Below are positions 28,714 through 35,649 of a stretch of DNA of 64,000 nt, piece after piece (the first letter of the stretch is position 1; each line of letters starts with the position of its first letter). The stretch is from Kocuria palustris (GTDB taxonomy: Bacteria > Actinomycetota > Actinomycetes > Actinomycetales > Micrococcaceae). The notes under the pieces are model-generated. The model saw only the letters and a program-made list of their open reading frames with translations, was not told the origin of the DNA and made no database searches. Where the stretch lies: assembly GCF_016907795.1 (NCBI RefSeq), contig NZ_JAFBCR010000001.1, positions 124,001-188,000 on the forward strand, written 5' to 3'. The translations under genes and the position numbers were made by a program.

Positions 28714-29142
28714 CTACAAGTAGATGCCGGCCTCGGTGAAGTAGGCATGCGCGAACATCGGCTTTTCTGAGGGAATCAGCGGGCGGCCGAGTTGACCGAC
28801 GTCGGCAAGGCCCCGCAGTTTCGGGAAGCGTTTATGGGCCCGTTCGTAGCGCTGCGTGTGGATGATGATGTGCTTGAGAAAATATCGGTTCTCCTCCGAC
28901 ATGCGGTCGAGATCCATCACCACGAGCTCCTTGTCGCGCCGGCCCTGCCGCTTGGACTGGATCTTGGTGGCGCGTGACTCGGTGTTCGCCAGCTCGTACG
29001 GGGTCGGTGCGATGTACTACGCGAGACGGTTGAAATTCTGCCAGAGCGCATAGAAGTCGTCCGGGCCCCAGCCGTGCTGGTCTTCGGAGTAGATCCGATC
29101 GTCGAAGCCCCGCAGCGGGCCGCTGCCCGGCTCAGCGTTCAC
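28714..29142 (-). pseudogene. Unknown protein, third ORF of a micro-operon, with in-frame TAG
   Basis: 142 residues if TAG at 29019-29017 is read through. GTG start overlapping the previous stop, then NAEPGSGPLRGFDDRIYSED, HGWGPDDFYALWQNFNRLA, TAG, YIAPTPYELANTESRATK and onward to LVVMDLDRMSEENRYFLKHI and a sensible C-terminus (FAHAYFTEAGIYL). Composition and hydrophobic pattern are protein-like on both sides of the TAG. No family recognised. Possibly two polypeptides (a 41-residue peptide and an internal-start protein), possibly a recent nonsense mutation. Confidence 0.55.
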
Positions 29143-29458
29143 GAGCGATCTGCGCTCGCACTACTGTCTTGATCTCACTGGCCAGCTCCTCCACGAGCGC
29201 GTTCACCATTCGACGGTAAGCGTCGTAGTCCTGTTCTGCCAAGCAGGCGCTGATCGCAGCGTCGTCGACGTCGATCTTCTGGGTTGCACCGGAGTGCGAA
29301 GACACTTCCACGTAGAGCCGGGCGGAGCCATCCGGCTCATGGCTGCCGACGCGGATGTCGACCGGTGCATCGATCGAAACGGCGTGTTCGGCCTCGCGCA
29401 CCGCAGCGCGCGCCACATTGATCGTGCTGATTGTGAAGAGCGGACCGACGGGATTCAT
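29132..29458 (-). CDS. Unknown 108-residue protein, second ORF of a micro-operon
   Basis: Starts MNPVGPLFTISTINVARAAV after GAGGAACTGCG. Predicted alternating beta strands in the first two thirds (VDIRVGSHEPDGSARLYVEVSS), then an amphipathic helix (YRRMVNALVEELASEIKTVV). No membrane segment and no recognised family. Its start overlaps the stop of the preceding 57-residue ORF (ATGA) and its stop overlaps the GTG of the next, a tightly coupled arrangement suggesting the three products work together. Confidence 0.6.
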   Translation of the reverse strand: MNPVGPLFTISTINVARAAVREAEHAVSIDAPVDIRVGSHEPDGSARLYVEVSSHSGATQKIDVDDAAISACLAEQDYDAYRRMVNALVEELASEIKTVVRAQIARER

Positions 29459-29628
29459 CGCAGTTCCTCGAAGGGATCTACGACGCTGTGCACGCCATGG
29501 GTGGGGCAGGAGAACGCAATCCTGATTCCTTGTCCTTCGCCCGCGTCGAACGGTTCGGGTGGGCAGTCCGCACCGCACTCGAGGCATGTCCGGTAGGACT
29601 CGTCTTCGCGCGCCAGCGGATCGAACAT
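29455..29628 (-). CDS. 57-residue zinc-ribbon-like protein, first ORF of a micro-operon
   Basis: Reads MFDPLAREDESYRTCLECG, then ADCPPEPFDAGEGQGIRIAF and a final SCPTHGVHSVVDPFEELR. CLEC plus a later CPTH give a CxxC ... CxxH pattern, a likely single zinc site. Start preceded by AGGAAC at short spacing. Easily overlooked because of its size, but the ATGA overlap with the next ORF supports it. Role unknown. Confidence 0.6.
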   Translation of the reverse strand: MFDPLAREDESYRTCLECGADCPPEPFDAGEGQGIRIAFSCPTHGVHSVVDPFEELR

Positions 29629-29765
29629 GTTCCTATTGTCGTCGACGGCCGTGCGACAGCGCAGCGGCTCAGGGCAAATTCAACTGGGACACGAGGCGCA
29701 ATGCCACGTTCAGTAGCTCGTTGTTGATCGGTCACCACTTAGTTTTCGGAAACTGCACTGGCCCG

Positions 29766-30974
29766 CTACAGGCCCGTCGTGAGAGGGGCGCTCAGCACTC
29801 GTACGGATCCGGGATCCAGTCCGAGAACATGCGCACTATCCACCAAGGGGAGGTCCGTCATCTCCTCGTGCGAAGCGAAGATGACGCAACAGTCGATGCT
29901 TGGGTCTTTCGATGAGCGCCAGAGGACTCCAAGCACGGGTCCGGTCCGGTGGTTGAGCTCGTATCGGAGGAACTCGGAGATGATCTGTGTCGGGACGTAG
30001 TCGAGGTCGAGACGATCATCCGGGTCGGCCACCCGTCGAACGTCTTCGACGAAGTCCTGCATAAATCTCATTGAAGGACGTCGGTGCCGTTCGCTCGAGT
30101 CGAATAGCGATGGTACTCGAGGAGCATTCGTCAGGTCGACCACGGTGATGTCGCAAAGTAGTTCGAACTGACCAATGGTGCCAACGTGGGACGGATCTGC
30201 GTAGCTCGCGACCTCCCGCTGTGCGCCCAGCGCGGTGGACGCCCCGTAGAAGGCACCAATGCCCTTGCCGCTCATGCGATTGTCGCGCGCCACGTGATCG
30301 GGAGGCGTACCCAGATCCTTGGCGCTGACATAGGTTTCGGCTGGGGCGTGCGGACGAAGTCGCCACCACCTGGTTCCTGCGGGCAGGGTTCGAACCTGGT
30401 CGGCCTCGGCCACTGCTCTGAGAACCGCGGCCGGCACGTCGTTAATCGTGATCTCGCCGGGACTTTGGTGCGGAGTGGGCCCTTGGAGCAAGAAAGAGTA
30501 CCGGCGTCGATGCTTCACATGATCTCGAAACTCTGACCATCCGTACCGAAGCGCGTCGGCCGGCGCGACCTTGTAAGGGTCGCGTTGAACCCATTCGGTC
30601 TGGCCGATGGCTGCGGTGAGGTCGTCGAGAAGATCTCCGTTCTCCGTCACCTCGTGAGCCTCAAGCACTTCGTAGGTATCCACGCACGGCATCTGATACC
30701 CGCCGTCGGCTGAGGACCAAAGCACCTGCTCGACAGGGTCCTCATATTCGCATCGAAGACTGCCCACAATGAGGTCTAGGAGGAGCGATACCGGCGCGCT
30801 TGCTCCAGATCTGGCAGGGGGAGAGCCACAGTAGTCACACGTCGTGGTGCCGGCGAAGGCCCGGACGGCTTCGACGAGGGCGTAGTCCGTGAGGCATTGC
30901 GTGCAGACCGTCTTATCGACTTGGCTCCATCCCCGCGCTTCGATCTCCTCGAGCCACCGTTTCACCTGGCCCAT
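29766..30974 (-). CDS. HEPN/RES-domain protein, probable NAD-degrading toxin or defence effector
   Basis: 402 residues. The N-terminal region has a zinc-type pair (CTQC and CDYC, about residues 24-48) and a helical domain of the HEPN/RES N-terminal type. The C-terminal RES domain (about 195-400) shows RWWRLRP, KGIGAFYGAST, DLTNAPRVPSLF and the SEFLRYEL segment carrying a conserved Glu/Arg pattern. RES toxins destroy NAD+. Standalone RES toxins have an Xre antitoxin; none is intact here, although XRE relics lie on both sides. Same strand as the rest of the defence island. Confidence 0.82.
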   Translation of the reverse strand: MGQVKRWLEEIEARGWSQVDKTVCTQCLTDYALVEAVRAFAGTTTCDYCGSPPARSGASAPVSLLLDLIVGSLRCEYEDPVEQVLWSSADGGYQMPCVDTYEVLEAHEVTENGDLLDDLTAAIGQTEWVQRDPYKVAPADALRYGWSEFRDHVKHRRRYSFLLQGPTPHQSPGEITINDVPAAVLRAVAEADQVRTLPAGTRWWRLRPHAPAETYVSAKDLGTPPDHVARDNRMSGKGIGAFYGASTALGAQREVASYADPSHVGTIGQFELLCDITVVDLTNAPRVPSLFDSSERHRRPSMRFMQDFVEDVRRVADPDDRLDLDYVPTQIISEFLRYELNHRTGPVLGVLWRSSKDPSIDCCVIFASHEEMTDLPLVDSAHVLGLDPGSVRVLSAPLTTGL

Positions 30975-31033
30975 TCATCCCCCAGTCCTTGCATCGGATG
31001 CATGGGAGTCACCTTAGCGGCGAGATCCAGACG

Positions 31034-31120
31034 CTAGGGCGTGTCTCCCAATAGGTTCTTGAGCCAGACGGTGATGGCGCGCAGCACGGTCCCGCCGCGC
31101 TCTACGCGGAACAAACACGT
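31034..31120 (-). pseudogene. Transposase 3' scrap (IS5-like)
   Basis: 29 codons reading leftward, FRVERGGTVLRAITVWLKNL and LGDTP, then TAG, followed by GGGCGTGTCTCCC in the inverted sense. That looks like the C-terminus of a DDE transposase running into an IS end. Too short for certain family assignment. It marks an old insertion between HEPN-RES and the next gene. Confidence 0.4.
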
Positions 31121-31128
31121 ATACGTGC

Positions 31129-32376
31129 TCACCAGTGCTGCGGGTTACGGTGTTTCCAGTCTTGCCATTCGTCGTGGCTCAAGTCGGGGCGTTCGCCTTG
31201 TGGCAGCCAGATGCGGCGGAGCGGGTCGGACTCTTCGAGGTGCTGCTCCGCCCATGAGAGGTACTCCCCGAGGATTCCGGCATGCTCGTGCTCCGGGCCG
31301 CGGTCCGTGACGGCTCCTCGCAGGCCGGTGACCGCGTCCGTGAGCTCGCGGTGCCGCACGAAGTCGCTGCGGAGCTGCTCGAGCGTCTCGGCCCAGCTGG
31401 TGTAGCGGGCCGCCCGTTTCCGCAGCTCTTCGGCGCGACGCTGCTGCTCGGCGCGCTCGAGCTCCCATTGGCGACGCCGTTCGACGGCTGCTCGGGCATC
31501 GACGGAGAGCTGCTGGATCCTCTCGATAGCGCGCAGCAGCTTATCCTCGATACGGGTGGCGACGGTGTCGTCGAGCGCGAGCACGTCATGAGTTCCGGCT
31601 CTGATCTCCAGGCGCATCCGTTCAGTCGCGACGTAGTCGTGCTTCGGATAGCTGCGCCAGTTGTAGCGGGTCTCCTTGGCCAGTTCCTCTTCGGTCGGAA
31701 CGTGGTCGACGCGCCTCTGCTGCATCCGAATGCGGATCGTCGCCGGTGCGTCGCCTGCGTCGATCGAGAGCAGATCCGGTCCGGGGGAGACCCGAGTGCG
31801 ACATCCGTTCCAAGGATCTTGCTCGAAGGTGGCAGGTTTGGCCGTCACCGTCCATCCGCGGCGCAGAGCCTCCTGGACGAGCGCGTGGAGGATGAGCAGA
31901 GCGCGCTGTCGTTCCTCGGTTGGAACGTCGAGACGTGCCTTGTGATCGACGATCTCCCGCACGGCTTGGTGGGGGCGTCGCACCTGCTCGGGCATCGGGA
32001 TGGTCTCGTCCTTCACGACGCGCGCGGGCTTGGCCTTCGGGCCGGCCGATTCGGAAGGCTGTGGGTTGGGCTCCGTCTTGGTGCCCTCAGCGGTGGTGTC
32101 CTCCGGCTCGCGCTTCTGCGCCGGCTCGGGCGGTGCCAGCGGCTTCTTCTTCGACGACTCATCCTTAGGGTGGCGTCCGTGCTCGAGGTAGAACGCTCCA
32201 GCTTCGGTGATGGCGATACGCCAGTGCCCGCGCCGCTTGTCGAGATCCACGAGGCCGCGGTTGCGGAGCGCAATGGCGCTCGTCTTGAACGTGTCGCTGG
32301 GCGGATTGTCGAGATCAGCGCCGGCAGCGACCCAGCGAAGCACGAGGAGTTGAGTTTCGTTCAGCGATAGATCCAT
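31129..32376 (-). CDS. Unknown protein with winged-helix-like N-terminus and coiled-coil C-terminus
   Basis: 415 residues. Residues 1-70 (LNETQLLVLRWVAAGAD ... TSAIALRNRGLVDLDKRRGHWRIAITEAG) look like a winged-helix DNA-binding unit. An acidic, Pro/Lys/Glu-rich linker covers about 72-130; an alpha/beta domain follows (ERQRALLILHALVQEALRRG to ATIRIRMQQRR). The last 150 residues are charged coiled coil (RRQWELERAEQQRRAEELRKRA). No enzymatic motif seen. The layout suggests a DNA- or nucleoprotein-binding sensor or adaptor. It lies downstream of the RHH-YfbU pair on the same strand after a 210-base gap. Confidence 0.65.
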   Translation of the reverse strand: MDLSLNETQLLVLRWVAAGADLDNPPSDTFKTSAIALRNRGLVDLDKRRGHWRIAITEAGAFYLEHGRHPKDESSKKKPLAPPEPAQKREPEDTTAEGTKTEPNPQPSESAGPKAKPARVVKDETIPMPEQVRRPHQAVREIVDHKARLDVPTEERQRALLILHALVQEALRRGWTVTAKPATFEQDPWNGCRTRVSPGPDLLSIDAGDAPATIRIRMQQRRVDHVPTEEELAKETRYNWRSYPKHDYVATERMRLEIRAGTHDVLALDDTVATRIEDKLLRAIERIQQLSVDARAAVERRRQWELERAEQQRRAEELRKRAARYTSWAETLEQLRSDFVRHRELTDAVTGLRGAVTDRGPEHEHAGILGEYLSWAEQHLEESDPLRRIWLPQGERPDLSHDEWQDWKHRNPQHW

Positions 32377-32586
32377 GGGACCAGGATGGTGGTGAAGGAC
32401 CTGTCGGCGCACTGCTCGTGATCAAAGTGTCGACTGTCCTCAGAACGGTGTCGGCGATCTTCGCTGCCACGTCTCAGCGATACCCCATGAGCTTCGCCCA
32501 GTCTCCACCAGAAGATGGCGCGAGGAGGGGGCGATAAACACCTCGGTGTTGGCGATGAGGTACAGGTCAAAAGCGCTCCGAGAAGC
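32377..32586. other. Spacer between two unknown defence-island genes
   Basis: 210 bases without a gene. No clear terminator or promoter was found, so it remains open whether the genes on either side share a transcript. Confidence 0.35.
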
Positions 32587-33333
32587 TCATGACGTCTTCC
32601 TGCCCGCGGCCCGCCCCACGATCAGTTCGGTGGTCCGCACGAGCAGCACTGTGGCTTGTGCAGCTGCGAAGGCGTCGACGTCGTCGATGTCGCCATGCGT
32701 CACCTTCTGTGCGAGATCCCACGTCTTGCGCATCAGCGCGCGAAGCTCGGCCCGGTCGCGGCCGCTGGCGTGAGAGTCGATGAAGAGGTCGAACCAAGCG
32801 CGCGCATCGGCCCCTCGCGGAGGCTCCTGGCCCTCCGAGACAAGCGCCGGATCCGCGATCAGCTTGCCAAGATCGATGAGGATCTCGCGGCTACGACGCC
32901 CGACGTCCTGCCATGTGTCCTTATCGCGAGCACCGGTGTACTCGTTGATCAGCCCTCTGACCCGAAGATTGATGGCATCCCACGTAGGGCTCGAGACGCC
33001 CACGGCGGGGTCATGGACTGTCACTCCGTTGGCCTGCTCCTCCAACTGGTCGAGAGCCTCGCGCTTCAACGTCGCGACGTGGGTCCTACGGGAGGCGTAG
33101 GTCGGCAGCTCCTGGGAGTAATAGCCGTGCCACTCCCATAGCGACCGCCAGGGGAACGGGGGAGTGAGTCCGAGGCGTTTGAACTGGGCGGCCAGCACAC
33201 GATCGTTGCGCTGGTAGTCCGCATCGAAGTCGTCGAAACGACCCTGACCTGTCCCGGTTGCGACGATGACGTTGGCCTGTCGCTCCACCAGCTCCACGAG
33301 CTGTGGGATCGAGGCGGTAGGAGCCGTCATCAT
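32587..33333 (-). CDS. Unknown protein coupled to RHH-YfbU
   Basis: 248 residues starting MMTAPTASIPQLVELVERQA. The first third includes GRFDDFDADYQRNDRVLAAQ and a tryptophan-rich PPFPWRSLWEWHGYYSQEL. The middle has WDAINLRVRGLINEYTGARD. The last third is helical, DSHASGRDRAELRALMRKTW ... DLAQKVTHGDIDDVDAFAAA, ending in a helix ELIVGRAAGRK. This helical end could be HEPN-like, but the R-x4-H motif is not clear. The stop of the YfbU gene and this start share a base (TGATG), with a second ATG straight after, so translation is coupled. Not recognised as a named family. Confidence 0.7.
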   Translation of the reverse strand: MMTAPTASIPQLVELVERQANVIVATGTGQGRFDDFDADYQRNDRVLAAQFKRLGLTPPFPWRSLWEWHGYYSQELPTYASRRTHVATLKREALDQLEEQANGVTVHDPAVGVSSPTWDAINLRVRGLINEYTGARDKDTWQDVGRRSREILIDLGKLIADPALVSEGQEPPRGADARAWFDLFIDSHASGRDRAELRALMRKTWDLAQKVTHGDIDDVDAFAAAQATVLLVRTTELIVGRAAGRKTS

Positions 33334-34100
33334 CAGCCCTTGGACTTCCGGTTCGAGGGATGGATGCTCGCCTCGTCGATCTGTTGCAGCTCTTCCAGCG
33401 AGAGGAAGTAGTCCGTCCGGCTGAAGCCGCGTCCGCGGCCGTCCATGATCCGGCGGTACTCGGCCAGCATGCGCACGTACACGGCGAGCACACGGTGATG
33501 CGAGTTGCCGCTGTCGTTGCGCTCCAGCTGGGGCCTCAGTTCGGTCCACCGGTCGTCGCGCATGAGATACTCGACATAGCTGGCCATGTGGCCCTCAAGT
33601 GCGTCGTTGTGATCGAACCCCCTGAACTCGAGGCTGTTCTTCAGCTTCTCGTCGACCGTCGACCCGTCCTCCTCGAGACGGTCGATGCTGTAGGTGATGA
33701 TCCGGAACATGTCGAGGATGTCCTTGACGCGCCCGCAGTCGCGCTGGGAGAGCTCCGTCTGGAAGCCTGCGGTCTCGAACCAGTACTCGCCTGTGTAACC
33801 GGCCTCCAGGATCTGCGCTCGCATGAGCTGGTAGTCGAGGTCGCCGTCGACGTCGTTCGCGTCCTCAGGGAGAACCCGGCCGAGGATGCGGTGGAGCATC
33901 GAGAGGATCTGCCGATCGATGATCCGCAAGGTCGTCTGCGGAGGCTCGTCGCCGTGCTTTGCTTCCTGCTCGTACACGGGCACCACGGCCTCCATCACTA
34001 GGTTGCGCACGTACTCGCTGAGGGAGAGGCCCTCGTCGTCCGCCAGTTCCTTGAGCTGGTCGCGGATCCGGTCCTCGACCCGAATATTCAGAACAGCCAT
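33333..34100 (-). CDS. Ribbon-helix-helix / YfbU domain protein
   Basis: 255 residues. The N-terminus MAVLNIRVEDRIRDQLKELA and LSLSEYVRNLVMEA form an RHH DNA-binding fold (about 1-38). The rest matches the YfbU family: RQILSMLHRILGRV, DILDMFRIITYSIDRL, FRGFDHNDALEGHMASYVEY, NSHHRVLAVYVRMLAEYRRI. Stand-alone YfbU is of unknown biochemistry. Fusion to an RHH domain and the palindrome at its promoter suggest an autorepressor of this operon, acting like an antitoxin for the coupled downstream gene, which is inference. GGAGG precedes the ATG. Confidence 0.85.
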   Translation of the reverse strand: MAVLNIRVEDRIRDQLKELADDEGLSLSEYVRNLVMEAVVPVYEQEAKHGDEPPQTTLRIIDRQILSMLHRILGRVLPEDANDVDGDLDYQLMRAQILEAGYTGEYWFETAGFQTELSQRDCGRVKDILDMFRIITYSIDRLEEDGSTVDEKLKNSLEFRGFDHNDALEGHMASYVEYLMRDDRWTELRPQLERNDSGNSHHRVLAVYVRMLAEYRRIMDGRGRGFSRTDYFLSLEELQQIDEASIHPSNRKSKG

Positions 34101-34118
34101 GCCGTCCTCCAATCATCG

Positions 34119-34149
34119 TGTATGACGCTTAGTGTAGCTGCGTCATACA
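34119..34149. promoter_or_regulatory. Palindromic operator of the RHH-YfbU operon
   Basis: TGTATGACGC and GCGTCATACA form a perfect 10-base dyad with an 11-base spacer that contains a leftward -10-like TACACT. The site ends 19 bases before the gene start, so a bound protein would block the promoter. RHH repressors commonly bind such spaced dyads as tetramers. Confidence 0.65.
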
Positions 34150-34268
34150 TGCCTCAGCCTGAGTGAGCGATCCCGGCGTGTCGATGGACCTGATCGAAGT
34201 CGCGTGGCGGCCAGCCCGTTGAACTGAGGCGGCGACCCAGCCGGTGTTCTCCGGGGATCGTCCGGAGC

Positions 34269-34390
34269 GCGATCGTGCGATGTGCCGCCCAAGAACTGCC
34301 GAGCAGCTGGCTGCCACGCCTCACTATGTCGTCGGCATCGAGCGTGCGGAGCGGAACCTCGCGCTCGACTCGGTCGACGTGCTGGCTGCG
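34269..34390 (+). pseudogene. Second XRE-family relic
   Basis: The peptide RTAEQLAATPHYVVGIERAE continuing RNLALDSVDVLAAH is the C-terminal half of an XRE helix-turn-helix, without the first helix. It shares a 37-base block (one mismatch) with the relic at 28417. The rest of the 365 bases between the operator and AbiV shows no gene; a minus-strand frame reading VVDRIVDAGDFDNYDHIVIA looks protein-like but has no start and runs antisense into this relic. Confidence 0.5.
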
Positions 34391-34514
34391 CATCCGGTCG
34401 TCGACGCGGTGTCGCTGCTCGACGCCGGGCGCTGGTCCCTCGGCGATGACGATGTGGTCATAGTTGTCGAAGTCTCCAGCATCTACGATGCGATCGACGA
34501 CTTGTCTCGCGGTG

Positions 34515-35363
34515 TCAATTGCTCGTCTCAGAGTTCGCGTCGGACGAGCACTCGATGTCCTGCGCAAGCGCCCAGAGTTCGCGGTCCTGTGCTTCGTATC
34601 CAGGTCGACCGACGTTCTCGAAGGGGTTCTTCGCCAGGACGAACGCGTAGCTGGTGTTGTGGAGCTTCTCGCCCGTCGTGCCGCTGCGCATCGACTCGAC
34701 GATCTGCTCGACGATCTCCGGATCGACGCTGCGCATGAGGCTTCGCGTCTGTTCGATCTCCTCTTCGGACGCCGGCGGTACATCCCGGTGCTGCTCGAGC
34801 TGGCGTTTGCCCTCGATGTGTTCGCCGAGGCGGAGCTGCCAGCCGATCTGATGCACCTGGCCGACTACAGCGCGAACGGCGTCGGCGTCGGCCGTCTCCT
34901 GCGGCGTGATCGGATCACCCGTTGGCGTGACGTCGACGTAGAACCCGCGCTGCTTGAGGTGGTTGTGGTCGCGCTTCCACTCGTCGATGGTGCCGAGCAC
35001 CCGTGCGTTCTCCTCGGGGTCCGACGGCTCGGTGCCGAACCAGTAGTCCTCGTGGACCAGGAAGTTGTGCACGACCTCGAGCTTGAGCCCGTGCAGCCCC
35101 CACAGATCCCTCAGCCTCTGGTTCACGAAAGGCTCGCCTTCGGGGGAAGAGGCGATCTGCACGCGCCGTTCGTGGAGAGCGATCGCCTTCCCTGACTCCT
35201 CCATGCCAAGGATTGCCAGCGACCGTGCAAGGGACACGTTCTCGCTGTCCAGCATGGCCACTGCTGCCCGGAGAAGTCGATCCGCATTCGCGAGCAGGGC
35301 GTCCTGCAATGCTATGACCTGGTCGGGACTGAGGTCTGCGGGGAGGTGCTGCTTGCCTGCCAT
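34515..35363 (-). CDS. AbiV-family abortive infection protein
   Basis: 282 residues, largely helical. The motif VSLARSLAILGMEESGKAIA is the AbiV/HEPN family signature (A-x-S-x-A-x-x-x-x-E-E-x-x-K). A second helical region (VRAVVGQVHQIGWQLRLGEH) and an acidic tail (DIECSSDANSETSN) follow. Lactococcal AbiV binds a phage protein and blocks translation after infection; whether this one does is unknown. Start by GGGAGACTCGGAGC before ATG. Follows gajB after 286 bases that hold no clear gene. Confidence 0.8.
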   Translation of the reverse strand: MAGKQHLPADLSPDQVIALQDALLANADRLLRAAVAMLDSENVSLARSLAILGMEESGKAIALHERRVQIASSPEGEPFVNQRLRDLWGLHGLKLEVVHNFLVHEDYWFGTEPSDPEENARVLGTIDEWKRDHNHLKQRGFYVDVTPTGDPITPQETADADAVRAVVGQVHQIGWQLRLGEHIEGKRQLEQHRDVPPASEEEIEQTRSLMRSVDPEIVEQIVESMRSGTTGEKLHNTSYAFVLAKNPFENVGRPGYEAQDRELWALAQDIECSSDANSETSN

Positions 35364-35649
35364 GCTCCGAGTCTCCCTCGTGCCTCGGACATCGCCAGTG
35401 CGGAAGGGCATCGGCGGTTCGCGTGTTGGTCAGTGAGCTCAGAACGAGAGCCTCTGCTTCTGTAGCCCTTCGAGATCGTGCACGGTCAGCCGCCGGGGGT
35501 GCATATGAAGTGCCTGCGTTGAAGAACGGCGCGTCTGCGCGCTGCGACCCACCTCCTCATGTCTCGCGGGTGCGGCCTCGACATCTCGCTGCGGATTCGC
35601 GTCAGGGGCACGACCGGCCCGCTGTGCTCCTGGCCGCAGCCGGCGAAGG
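35364..35649. other. Spacer between gajB and abiV
   Basis: 286 bases. A minus-strand frame (EMSRPHPRDMRRWVAARRRA ... FICTPGG) is short and Arg-rich with no ribosome site. I regard it as non-coding. Confidence 0.35.

Noticed and set aside
26253-29019. TAG read as an amino acid throughout the element
   Set aside because: TAG is the normal terminator of lepA, lspA, gajB and the CDF gene in the same window, so general recoding is excluded. The two ambers are better read as mutations.
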